Positions 18,368 through 27,716 of a stretch of 32,827 nucleotides of DNA are shown in pieces. The first letter of the stretch is position 1. Each line of letters starts with the position of its first letter. The notes beneath the pieces were generated by a model. That model was not told where the DNA came from. It was given only the letters and a program-made list of their open reading frames with translations, and made no database searches. Both the position numbers and the translations under genes were made by a program. This DNA comes from a bacterium. Lineage in GTDB: Bacteria; Pseudomonadota; Alphaproteobacteria; Caulobacterales; Caulobacteraceae. The DNA lies in contig VFBG01000014.1 of NCBI GenBank assembly GCA_006515835.1, forward strand, positions 1-32,827. Direction: 5' to 3'.

Positions 18368-18387
18368 CGGCGTTTCATAGGGCAGAG

Positions 18388-18490
18388 TGGTGATTGGTGG
18401 TTGGCCGATGCCGGGGCCTGTGGCGCGGCTTGAGCCGGCTTTCCGCAGGCCATGAGGCCGCATCCACCAATCACCAACCACCAACCACCC
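18388..18490. repeat. Inverted repeat with TTGGTGGTTGGTGATTGGTGG-type arms between pdxA and rsmA
   Basis: 18388-18400 TGGTGATTGGTGG is the reverse complement of 18464-18476 CCACCAATCACCA. Interior has nested complementarity (GGCCTG...CAGGCC). Confidence 0.75.
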
Positions 18491-19481
18491 GCTTCCCCGC
18501 CATCTCCCCTGCCAGCCTGATCGCGGCCACAAGGCTGTCGGCCCGCGCAACGCCTTTCCCGGCGATGTCGAATCCCGTGCCGTGGTCAGGCGAGGTGCGG
18601 ATCACCGGCAGGCCCAGGGTCGTGTTCACACCGCCCCAGAAGTCCAGCGTCTTGACCGGGATCAGCGCCTGGTCGTGGTACAGGCACAGGACGGCGTCAT
18701 AGGTCGCCCGGGCTTCGTCATGGAACAGGGTGTCGGCCGGCAGGGGGTCGGTGATCGTGATGCCCTCGGCGCGCAGGGACGCTGCAGCCGGAATGAGTAC
18801 CTCGATCTCTTCCAGCCCGATCGACCCGCTTTCACCGGCGTGCGGGTTGAGCGCCGCCAGAGCCAGCCGCGGCGCGGGGATGCCGAAGTCGCGCTTCATC
18901 GCTTCATGCACCACGCGGGCGGTGCGGCAGACCCGCTCGGCGGTGACCAGTTCCGGGACCTCGGCCAGAGGCGCGTGTATGGTCACCAGACAGGCGCGCA
19001 GGTCTTTTGCCGTCAGCATCATCACCGGACCGCGCGTCCCGGCAAAAGGGACGTCCGCGGTCAGTTCGGCGATGAATTCCGTATGGCCGGGGAAGCGGAA
19101 ACCCGCGGCGTAGAGCGGGGCCTTGGCGATGGGGGCGGTAACGACGCCCGAGGCCTCGCCGGACAGCGCCAGATTGACCGCCTGTTCGATCCAGTCCGCT
19201 ACGGCTCCTGCGTTGGCTGGTTCGGGACGGCCGGGCGTGACGGGGGCGGGCAGGGGATGATCCAGCACGGGAATGGCCCGGCGGAAGACACCCACGGCGT
19301 CAGCGGCGGCCAGAACCGGTTCGACCGGCTGGCCCTGGAGGCGCAGAAGACCTGCATCGCCGATGACGACGAAGGCCGGTCCGTCGGCCCGAAGAGCGGC
19401 CCAGGCGGCGGCGATGATCTCCGGCCCCACGCCCGCTGGTTCGCCCATGGACAGGGCCAGCGGCGCGGGCGCGGCGGTCAC
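18471..19481 (-). CDS. pdxA: 4-hydroxythreonine-4-phosphate dehydrogenase
   Basis: LALSMGEPAGVGPEI, GHTEFIAELT, LNPHAGESGSIGLEE, YHDQALIPVKTLDFWGGVNTTLGLPVIRTSPDHGTGFDIAG. GTG start overlapping the surA stop. Confidence 0.96.
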   Translation of the reverse strand: MTAAPAPLALSMGEPAGVGPEIIAAAWAALRADGPAFVVIGDAGLLRLQGQPVEPVLAAADAVGVFRRAIPVLDHPLPAPVTPGRPEPANAGAVADWIEQAVNLALSGEASGVVTAPIAKAPLYAAGFRFPGHTEFIAELTADVPFAGTRGPVMMLTAKDLRACLVTIHAPLAEVPELVTAERVCRTARVVHEAMKRDFGIPAPRLALAALNPHAGESGSIGLEEIEVLIPAAASLRAEGITITDPLPADTLFHDEARATYDAVLCLYHDQALIPVKTLDFWGGVNTTLGLPVIRTSPDHGTGFDIAGKGVARADSLVAAIRLAGEMAGKRVVGGW

Positions 19482-20818
19482 TACCGGTACTCGATGAGTG
19501 CGTCCTCGCGCAGGTCGCGCATGTAGCGGCGGCCGAGGGTGGCGAGGTTCTGGCGGAACAGGGTGTTCTCGACTTCCTGCGGATTGGGGGCCTCCGTACC
19601 GCCGACGCGACGGCCGCAGACGCCCAGCAGGTGGACGCCCAGCGGGGTTCGCACCGGCGTGCTGACCGAGCCGACTTCCGCAGACCGGGCGACCTGCTGG
19701 AACTGCGGGGCCAGGTTCTGGACATCGGCTTCGCCCAGATCAGCGCCGAGCAGCCCCTGCTCGGACGTGGCCCTCGTCAGCATGGTGTCGCAGGTCAGTT
19801 GCGGACGAAGGGCCTCCAGCCGCTGGGTCGCCGCCGCGACATCCGCGTCGGTGGCCGTATCCGGCAGTTCGATCATCACCTGCTTGATCGTCACGAGGCT
19901 GGCAGACGCACCGTCCCGCTTGTCGCGCATGTAGACGATATAGACGCCGCCATCGACCGGGATCGGCCGCGAGAGCTGCCCGACCTGAAGCTGGTCCAGC
20001 GCCTGCTGGAGGGCCGGTTGCATGGTGCCTTCGACGACCCAGCCGGCGTCGCCGCCGCGGGTTGCGGAAGGAGCCGCGGAGAACTGCTGGGCCACGGCCT
20101 GGAACGGCGCGCCCTGGACCATCTGCTGCACCAGCTGATTCGCACCGTTCAGCGCCGCCTGCTGGCCACCGACCCGGGCGGACTCGATGTAGATCTCGCC
20201 GATCAGGTACTGCTTTTTGACAGCGGCTTCGGAGACCTGGCGCATCGCGGCGGCCACGGCGGACCGGCTGACGCGGGCGCGGCTCTGGAACCGCCCGCCG
20301 ACCAGTTGTGACCAGCCGATCTGGGTCCGCAGCTGTTCGCGCAAGGTGCTCGGCCGGATGCCGCCCTGGGCGAGGAAGTCCACATAGGCCTGGGGCGCAG
20401 CGCCCACTTCCTGGGCCATGGACGTGATTTCCTGCTCCACCTGTTCGTCGGAGACGACCAGGTCCTCGTAATTCCTCAGCTCCTGGGTCTGCAGGCGCTC
20501 ATCGATCAGGGCGTTCAGGGCCTGCTGCTGGATGGCGGGAATGTTCTCGGGCGTCGGCTGAACCTGGGTCATGGCGATCAGCAGCAGCATGCGCTGGCGC
20601 AAGTCGAACCCGGTGATGACGCTGTCGTTCACCGTGGCCAGGATGCCGTCTGACATCTGGAACGCGGGCGCAGCCGGTGGCGCGACCGGCGCGGCCTCAG
20701 CCGCTGGATTCAGATTGCCGGCGGCTGCCGGCTGTGCCGGAGGCGCGGTCTGGGCCATGGCCGAACCGGCCAGGAGGGCGGCGATCGCCACGCCCGTCAT
20801 GTAACGCTGCAAACCCAT
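19481..20818 (-). CDS. surA: Periplasmic peptidyl-prolyl isomerase, SurA-like
   Basis: Signal peptide; N-domain ILATVNDSVITGFDLRQRM; parvulin-like SAAPSATRGGDAGWVVEGTM...GQLSRPIPVDGGVYIVYM. Confidence 0.88.
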   Translation of the reverse strand: MGLQRYMTGVAIAALLAGSAMAQTAPPAQPAAAGNLNPAAEAAPVAPPAAPAFQMSDGILATVNDSVITGFDLRQRMLLLIAMTQVQPTPENIPAIQQQALNALIDERLQTQELRNYEDLVVSDEQVEQEITSMAQEVGAAPQAYVDFLAQGGIRPSTLREQLRTQIGWSQLVGGRFQSRARVSRSAVAAAMRQVSEAAVKKQYLIGEIYIESARVGGQQAALNGANQLVQQMVQGAPFQAVAQQFSAAPSATRGGDAGWVVEGTMQPALQQALDQLQVGQLSRPIPVDGGVYIVYMRDKRDGASASLVTIKQVMIELPDTATDADVAAATQRLEALRPQLTCDTMLTRATSEQGLLGADLGEADVQNLAPQFQQVARSAEVGSVSTPVRTPLGVHLLGVCGRRVGGTEAPNPQEVENTLFRQNLATLGRRYMRDLREDALIEYR

Positions 20819-20917
20819 GTCAGTCCGTATTCCTCAAGCGGCGCTGGTCCGGTTTTCGTCCCGGATTTGCGAACCGCGCACCCCCGGGCCGCGCGGCCGT
20901 CAGCGCCCGTCGCTGCG

Positions 20918-23347
20918 TCAATACCCTGTACCGCCGAAAGTGGCGAGGTTTAGGCGCACATAGACGCCTTCGGACGGTCCGGTCGGGCGTACGCGGGTGT
21001 TGTCGCGCCGATAGCCGATCTCGAACCTGAAACAGTCGTCGTCGAACAGCAGGCCGACTTCGGAGCGGGTGATGATGTCCCGCTCCAGATCGGCGATGCC
21101 GGATGCCGCCACGCCCCAGTTGCCATAGACGAACTGCTGACCCGACACCTGCACGAATTCATAGTTTCGGTTCAGGGGGCCGGCCAACGGATTCGAGCGG
21201 TCGATGATGTAGCTGACGGACGCCAGATTGCGTTTGCCCCAACGCCCGTCCACTGCCGTCTCCGCCCGCCGGATCTCACCGGAGGCGTCGATCGTGGCAT
21301 GGCCCCAGCCGCGAATCCGGTCCGACGGCGAGAAGCTGCCCTGCACCACCCAGTCCGACGTCTGGGAAGCCAGGCCGCTCGGACCATAGAGCTGGGCCGG
21401 CAGATCCGGGACCGGCGTCAGGAAGGCAGGCTCATCATCGGCGCGATAGCTGCGGCCGATGAACAGGCTGGCCTGCCGTCCCTCGTTCCAGCGCAGGGTC
21501 GCACGCGTACCGATCGTCAGCCGGAGTCCGCCCTCGTACAGATCGTAGCCGGGGAAGCGATCGGTCCGGAACAGCGAGCTTTCGTCCAGTTCCAGCGTCT
21601 GGCTGTCCTCGATCGGGATCCGCGGATCGAGGTCTGACGTCGTCGAGGCCGACAGCTGGGCCATCGGCTCCAGAATCAGGTCGGCGCCGGGGCCGACGCT
21701 ACGGAACAGCGGATAGCTGATGTCGAGGCCAGCGGTGGCGCGGCCCCGTGAGATCGCCTCTTCCTCCAGCCCCAGCATGGGCGGCAGGTCGCCAACGGAA
21801 TAGAAGTCGGCGCGCACATCGACGAAGGGTTCCCACCGCACGCCAAGCGGCGAGATCAGGGTGCGCCGCCATTCGGCCTGGCCCGAAATCCGCCGGCTGT
21901 CGACGCCGGGCAGGTCCGGCGTCAGCACGGCGGGGATGATCTGTGGCCGCAGCACGGGGCCGCCGACATAGTCGTCGCGATACAGCGACACAGCCGACCC
22001 CCGCAGCCGCAGACGGCCGCCCAGAACCGGCCCTGACGGCTCCCATCGCGCCTCGACCAGCGGTGCCACCACCGGCAGGGCTCCGTCCGCTTCGAACTCG
22101 TTCAATGCGGGCGTGACCGGATCAAACCGGGTGACCCGCAGGCTCTGCAGGTCGAAGGCCGCGATCGACAGGTAGGAGCGTGCGGTCTGCCGCTCGGCGA
22201 ACAGCTGGCTGATCAGCCGCCGCTGGTCGCCGTAGTAGAGTCCATTGTCCTGATAGGGGGCGCGAATGTCGTAGCGATCAAACAGGGTCTTGTCTGAAAC
22301 ACGCTCGAGCGTGAAGCCCCAGCGCCATGGGCCCATGGGATCGAATCGGCCATGACCAAGGAAGTAGCTGCGGCTCGTCCGGTCGCCGTATTTGACGTTG
22401 CTCTCGGCGTCGCCGTCGCCGTCGAGGTCGAAGTCTCCGAAGCTGCGCTCATAGGTATAGCCGCCGCGCGCGACGATCATCCCGTCGGCGAACCGGCGAC
22501 GCCATTGAAGGTTCAGCAGGGGAGCCACGTCGGTGTTGAACTGCGGGCTGATCAGCCAGTCTTCGGACGGCGACACCACACGAAGATAGGGCACCTCGAG
22601 GCTCAGGCCGCGGCCCTCGTCATAGCTGGGGATCGGCACGAGGAAGCCTGAGGCCCGTTCGACGGTCGGATCAGGATGGGCGAAGAACGGCAGATAGAAG
22701 ACAGGAACGCCGCCGACGCGGAACACGGCATTGCGATACAGGATCGCACGCAGTTCCTCGTCCTGCACGACCTTCTCCGCCTGGATGGAGATGCTGGGTT
22801 CCTTCGGATTTCCGTCGGCGTCGCAGATCGGGCAGGGCGTAAAGAGGGCGTAGTTGAGCTCGTTGACGTTCTCGCTCCGGCGAACCGCCGTCGCCGCCAT
22901 CAGGCTGGCACCGTTGCGAAGGCGGGTGGCGAAATCGACGGCCACGCCCGCCTTCAGATCCGAGTCGAGCTCCAGATAGCTGGCGAAGACGACATTGCCC
23001 TCGGGGTCACTGAACTCGACTTGGCGGTCAGCCGTGGCGATACCGGCACCGAGGTCGTAGGTGACAGCGCCTGCTCTCAGCGTCGCGCCGCGGAACCGGG
23101 CCAGCACACGGTCGGCGCCGGCTGCCTCTGCGGTAATCACGTCGCCCGCCCGACCGGCCGAATCCGCTTCGATATAGACAGCGTCGGGAGGCAGCCCGTC
23201 CGCGCCGGACGGCGGCGGGGCAATCGCAACGGGCGCCTGCTGCGCCTCGGCGGCCCCCGCCAGTGACGTCAGCGCGATTGCGGCCGCACCGGCCAGAAGC
23301 CGGTAGCGCAAGGCTCCCCAATCGGGCGCGCGGCGGTCACGCTGCAT
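20918..23347 (-). CDS. lptD: LPS-assembly outer-membrane protein LptD
   Basis: Signal peptide, OstA-like N-domain (YIEADSAGRAGDVITAEAAGADRVLARFRGATLRAGAVTYD), CPICDADG, long beta-barrel, placed next to lptG/lptF. Confidence 0.94.
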   Translation of the reverse strand: MQRDRRAPDWGALRYRLLAGAAAIALTSLAGAAEAQQAPVAIAPPPSGADGLPPDAVYIEADSAGRAGDVITAEAAGADRVLARFRGATLRAGAVTYDLGAGIATADRQVEFSDPEGNVVFASYLELDSDLKAGVAVDFATRLRNGASLMAATAVRRSENVNELNYALFTPCPICDADGNPKEPSISIQAEKVVQDEELRAILYRNAVFRVGGVPVFYLPFFAHPDPTVERASGFLVPIPSYDEGRGLSLEVPYLRVVSPSEDWLISPQFNTDVAPLLNLQWRRRFADGMIVARGGYTYERSFGDFDLDGDGDAESNVKYGDRTSRSYFLGHGRFDPMGPWRWGFTLERVSDKTLFDRYDIRAPYQDNGLYYGDQRRLISQLFAERQTARSYLSIAAFDLQSLRVTRFDPVTPALNEFEADGALPVVAPLVEARWEPSGPVLGGRLRLRGSAVSLYRDDYVGGPVLRPQIIPAVLTPDLPGVDSRRISGQAEWRRTLISPLGVRWEPFVDVRADFYSVGDLPPMLGLEEEAISRGRATAGLDISYPLFRSVGPGADLILEPMAQLSASTTSDLDPRIPIEDSQTLELDESSLFRTDRFPGYDLYEGGLRLTIGTRATLRWNEGRQASLFIGRSYRADDEPAFLTPVPDLPAQLYGPSGLASQTSDWVVQGSFSPSDRIRGWGHATIDASGEIRRAETAVDGRWGKRNLASVSYIIDRSNPLAGPLNRNYEFVQVSGQQFVYGNWGVAASGIADLERDIITRSEVGLLFDDDCFRFEIGYRRDNTRVRPTGPSEGVYVRLNLATFGGTGY

Positions 23348-23405
23348 GCAAGAATTCACTCTGAAGTGCGGACGGTCCGGCAAGCCGGATGGCAGGCCGG
23401 ATCGC

Positions 23406-24536
23406 TTAGCCGTCTTCGGTATAGAACAGCAAGGTGAAGGCGGCGAGCGCTGTCAGCAATGGCGGAAGCCAGGCCGCCAGCCAGGGCGGGATCACTTCCG
23501 CCGAACCGAAGGCGGACGCCGCCTGATTGACGAAGAAGAAGCCGAAACCCAACACCACCGCCGCCACGCTCATCCGCGCCAGATCGCCCAGTCGCATCAG
23601 CCGCAGCGAGAAGGCCGCTGCCAGGATCGACATGGCCGCGAACATGAGCGGCGTCGCCAGCAACTGCTGCAGCCGCAGCCGGTAGGCCGTCGACGAGAAG
23701 CCCGCGGCCTCGACCCGGTTGATCTGGGCCGGCAAGGACCAGAAAGACGTCGCCTGAGGCCGGGCGAACCGTTCGAACGCCTCTTCGTCGGCGAGGCTTG
23801 AGGGCAGATCGAGGGTTGCGTAGCGGACCGCGCGCTGGCCGATCTCCGCCCCTATCGCATTGACCAGCCGCCAGCTGCCGTTCGACAGGGAGGCCGAGTC
23901 GGCGTCGATCCGCTCGGAGAAGGTCCGCATGCCTTCGGCGTCGTTTGTGTAGATGAAGAAGGTGACGTCCAGCAGCCGCGCGCTGGACCGGTCCTGACGC
24001 TCGGCCCGGATGACCATCTGCCGGGTGTCGTCGCCTTCGCGGATCCAGACGGTGGGGCGGGCCTCGGCACCGGCCGCAGATCCCGACAGTCGCGCCCGCT
24101 CGCGTTGGAACAGGCCGTCCGCGGACGCCGCCAAGGGTCCGAGGGCCGCGACGGTCAGCACGCCGAACATCAGCGCCGCGCCCGCCGCAGGCAGCACGAA
24201 TCGCCAGGCGGACACGCCGGCCGCCCGCATCGCTATCAGCTCGCTGCGCCGGTTCAGGCCGACAAACGCTGCCAGGGTCCCGAACAGGAACACGAACGGA
24301 AGCAGCTGGATGATCACCTGCGGCGACTTCAGGAACATCAGCCCCAGGATGCGCATGCCCGACAGGTCGACGTCGGAGCCCACTCCGCGGGAAATCTCCA
24401 CAAAATCGATCAGCATGATCAGGGCGGCGATGACGCCCAGCGCAATGCCCAAGGACCGCGTCTGCTGGACCAGCACATAACGTTCGATGCGGCCCAGCCT
24501 CAGCCAGGGGACGGGCAGGGAGGTGCGGCTGATCAT
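23406..24536 (-). CDS. lptG: LPS export ABC transporter permease LptG
   Basis: RIERYVLVQQTRSLGIALGVIAALIMLIDFVE...ELIAMRAAGVSAWRF...PLMFAAMSILAAAFSLRL. Confidence 0.92.
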   Translation of the reverse strand: MISRTSLPVPWLRLGRIERYVLVQQTRSLGIALGVIAALIMLIDFVEISRGVGSDVDLSGMRILGLMFLKSPQVIIQLLPFVFLFGTLAAFVGLNRRSELIAMRAAGVSAWRFVLPAAGAALMFGVLTVAALGPLAASADGLFQRERARLSGSAAGAEARPTVWIREGDDTRQMVIRAERQDRSSARLLDVTFFIYTNDAEGMRTFSERIDADSASLSNGSWRLVNAIGAEIGQRAVRYATLDLPSSLADEEAFERFARPQATSFWSLPAQINRVEAAGFSSTAYRLRLQQLLATPLMFAAMSILAAAFSLRLMRLGDLARMSVAAVVLGFGFFFVNQAASAFGSAEVIPPWLAAWLPPLLTALAAFTLLFYTEDG

Positions 24537-25666
24537 GCGAAACGCGCCTTCAGCCGCTCATAGGCCGGCCAGACGGGGCGCCGTCGGGGCTTCAGGGCCC
24601 GGAACAGCAGCCTCAGGGCGACGACGGTCGCGACGATCGGCAGCAGATACTGAAAAATGTTCAGCCAGCCGTTCCAGGCGCTTGCGGAGACCACACCATA
24701 GCCGGCAATGCGGACCAGCAGGAACACGCTCGCGACCTTGGCAATTCGCAGACTGTAGCCCGTCCGGCTGAACGGCCCGCCGAGGATCGCCGTCAGCGCC
24801 ATGGCCATGGCCATCAGGGCGTAGAGTGGCGCTGATAGCCGGGAATGCCCCTCGGCCATGAGTTCGCCCGCCGATCCGACCCGTTCGAGGTCCGCCGGCG
24901 ACGGATTGAACAGCTGCGTCAGGTAAAGGTCCGACGGCTTGTAGCGGACCCGGTCAGTCATGGCCGTATAGGGCGACAGGTCGACCACGGTCTGGGCGAA
25001 CGAGGCGTAGGTCAGCACGCCCCGGCTGGAATAGCGGGTAGTCGACGCATTCTTCATGGTCACGACCGGCAGGCCGTCGATGCGGCCAAACCGCGCCTCG
25101 GCGGCATCCCATGTCACCGCGTCATCGCCGTCCCGCATGTAGACGAACAGGTTTTTCAGCAGGCCGTTCTGCTCGATCTGCTGGACATAGACCGTCAGCC
25201 CGTTGGGCCCCTGGACGAACTGCCCTTCCTCGACCAGCAGGGCGGCCAGATCGGTCCTGACGGCGAAGGCCTCGGCTCGCGCCTGACGTTGCGCCCATGG
25301 CTGGCCCACCGTGGTGACCACGAGTGTCAGCAGGGCCGCGATCGCCGCGATCCGCACCGCCGGCCGGATCGCCGACCAGCGGGTGACGCCCGAGGCGAAC
25401 ACCGCCGTCAGCTCCTGCTCCCGCTGCAGCCGCGTCAGGGCGATCAGGGCACCGACGAACAGGCTGATGGGAATGATGACCGCCAGCAGCTGCGGCACGG
25501 CCAGCAGGGTCAGCTTGACCATGACCCATACGCTCTGGCCCCGTTCGACGATGACCTCCAGCTGGTCGAGGCTCTGGCTCAGGATACCGATTCCAGCCAG
25601 CGCGGCGCAGGCAGCCACCACAGGGCGCCCGATCTGACGGAAAAGGTAGCCTTGAATCAGTGTCAT
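24533..25666 (-). CDS. lptF: LPS export ABC transporter permease LptF
   Basis: MTLIQGYLFRQIGRPVVAACAALAGIGILSQSLDQLEVIVERGQS...RLQREQELTAVFASGVTRWSAIRP...LSAPLYALMAMAMALTAIL. Start set inside the longer ORF (to 25891). Confidence 0.9.
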   Translation of the reverse strand: MTLIQGYLFRQIGRPVVAACAALAGIGILSQSLDQLEVIVERGQSVWVMVKLTLLAVPQLLAVIIPISLFVGALIALTRLQREQELTAVFASGVTRWSAIRPAVRIAAIAALLTLVVTTVGQPWAQRQARAEAFAVRTDLAALLVEEGQFVQGPNGLTVYVQQIEQNGLLKNLFVYMRDGDDAVTWDAAEARFGRIDGLPVVTMKNASTTRYSSRGVLTYASFAQTVVDLSPYTAMTDRVRYKPSDLYLTQLFNPSPADLERVGSAGELMAEGHSRLSAPLYALMAMAMALTAILGGPFSRTGYSLRIAKVASVFLLVRIAGYGVVSASAWNGWLNIFQYLLPIVATVVALRLLFRALKPRRRPVWPAYERLKARFA

Positions 25667-25800
25667 GTTTCGAAGGAAATCGCGCATTGCGGGCGGCGGC
25701 GAGCGGGAGCATCTAATACACACCCGAACGCGCCGGTGAAACCGCGTGCGCTCATCCCATCGACACAGAGCCGGGGCGTACGACCCGGCGGGAGTAGTAA

Positions 25801-27254
25801 ATGAAGATCGAATTCGTCGCGTCTGCGGGCGCCGCCGAGGTTCTGGCCGTCCTGGTCTACGAAGGCCGGCTCCTCTCAGGCATGGGCCCACAGCTCGACA
25901 CGGCGACCTCCGGCGCCTTGACGAAGGCTATGTCGGCGGGTCGCTTCAACGGCGGTTCGAACAGCACACTGACGATCGCCGCTCCGGCCGGGGTCGAGGC
26001 CGGGACCATCCTGCTCAGCGGCGCAGGCGAATCCGGAAAGTTTGACGACCTCGCGCTCGAGGCCGCCGCCGGCGCCGCCTATCACGCGGTGAAACTGTCG
26101 GGCGCTGCCGCCCTGACCATCGACGCGACGCACCTGTCCGCCGATCAGGCGGCGCGTGCGGCCTTCGCCGCTCGTCTGGCCGCGTACCGCTTCCTCAAAT
26201 ACCGCACCACGCTGAAGCCCGAGAAGACGCCTTCGATCGAAGCGATTCGCGTCGTCGCCGCCGACCCTAAGGCCGCCGAGGCCGCCTATGCGGCTCTTGC
26301 CGCGGTCGCCACGGCCGTCGAGTTCGCCCGCGACCTCGTGGCCGAACCGGCCAACGTCCTCTACCCGGAAGAATATGCGAAGCGTGTGAAGGCGCTCGAG
26401 AAGCTTGGCCTGGAGGTCGAGGTCCTCGGCGAGAAAGAGCTTGAGAAGCTCGGCTTCCGCACCCTGCTGGCCGTCGGTAGGTCGTCATCATGAAGTGGAA
26501 CGGCGGCAAGAAGGGCGACCAGCCGATCGCCTTCGTCGGCAAGGGTGTGACATTCGACACCGGCGGCATCTCGATCAAGCCGGCGGATGGTATGGAAGAC
26601 ATGAAGTGGGACATGGGCGGCTCGGCCGCCGTGGTCGGCCTCATGCACGCGCTCGCCGGCCGCAAGGCGAAGGTCAATGCGATCGGCGTCATCGGCCTGG
26701 TCGAGAACATGCCGGATGGAAACGCCCAGCGTCCGGGCGACGTGGTCATGTCACTGTCGGGCCAGTCGGTCGAGATCCTGAACACAGACGCCGAGGGCCG
26801 CCTCGTTCTGGCGGACTGCCTCTGGTACACCCAGGACCGGTTCAAGCCGAAATTCATGCTCGATCTCGCGACCCTGACCGGTGCCATGATCGTCGCCCTC
26901 GGGCTCGAATACGCGGGCGTGTTCTCCAACTCGGACGAACTGGCGAACAACTTCCTCACCGCGGGTCCCAAGGTTGGCGAGAACGCCTGGCGGATGCCGC
27001 TCCCGGCCTTTTACGAGCGCCACATCGACACCCCGATTGCCGATGTGAAGAACACCGGTAACGGCCGCGCCGGTGGCTCCATCACCGCCGCCCTGTTCCT
27101 GCAGCGCTTCACCAACGGCGTGCCCTGGGCCCACATCGACATCGCCCCGACGGCCTGGGTCAAGGATAGCCGCAATCCGACCGTTCCGGACGGCGCTGTC
27201 GGCTGGGGCGTGCGCACGCTCGACCGGATGGTCCAGGATTCGTACGAGGCCTAG
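25801..27254 (+). pseudogene. pepA: Leucyl aminopeptidase, reading frame interrupted near 26478 (true lesion or assembly error)
   Basis: ORF 25801-26493 ends ...[14 protein letters not shown]; the downstream frame continues [47 protein letters not shown]...[14 protein letters not shown]. Confidence 0.93.
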
Positions 27255-27260
27255 GCCGGA

Positions 27261-27716
27261 ATGACGACCACCACAGTCCCTTCCCCCCTTGCGGGGGAAG
27301 GTGGCCGGCGAAGCCGGACGGATGGGGGGTGGGCGTCTGCTCGTCGTGGACGCAAGAAGCCGACGCGGGCCGAGAAGGCGTTGTGGATTCACATCCGCAA
27401 CCGTGGAATCGATGGTCTGCGATTCCGACGCCAAATGCCGCTCGGTCCCTATGTCGCTGACTTCTGCTGCCCAGCCATCAAGCTCGTCATCGAAGCGGAT
27501 GGCGGGGTTCATGCGTTGCGAGAGGTGGAAGACAAGGTCCGGGACGACTGGCTGCGGTCCCAAGGTTTCGTCGTCCTTCGCTTTCCGAACCAGACCATCC
27601 TCGGACGGCCGGACATCGTCATCGGAAGTATCCGGGCGCATGCCGCCAAGGCCGGTGTACCCACCCCCCATCCGTCTCGCTCCGCGAGCCACCTTCCCCC
27701 GCAAGGGGGGAAGGGG
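27261..27716 (+). CDS. DUF559 endonuclease-like (Vsr/PD-(D/E)XK-like) ORF, no own stop codon, in frame with downstream holC
   Basis: PTRAEKALWIHIRNRGIDGLRFRRQMPLGPYVADFCCPAIKLVIEADGGVHALREVEDKVRDDWLRSQGFVVLRFPNQTILGRPDIVIGSI matches the DUF559 pattern. Confidence 0.9.
27278..27333 (+). repeat. Left arm of inverted REP-like pair flanking DUF559
   Basis: CCCTTCCCCCCTTGCGGGGGAAGGTGG CCGGCGAAGCCGG ACGGATGGGGGGTGGG; 56 nt with two hairpins. Confidence 0.96.
27660..27715 (-). repeat. Right arm of inverted REP-like pair flanking DUF559
   Basis: Reverse complement is CCCTTCCCCCCTTGCGGGGGAAGGTGG CTCGCGGAGCGAG ACGGATGGGGGGTGGG; identical to the left arm except within the second hairpin. Confidence 0.96.

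Noticed and set aside
17543-18433. 296-aa plus-strand ORF opposite rsmA
   Set aside because: Antisense to conserved RsmA motifs; no recognisable domain.
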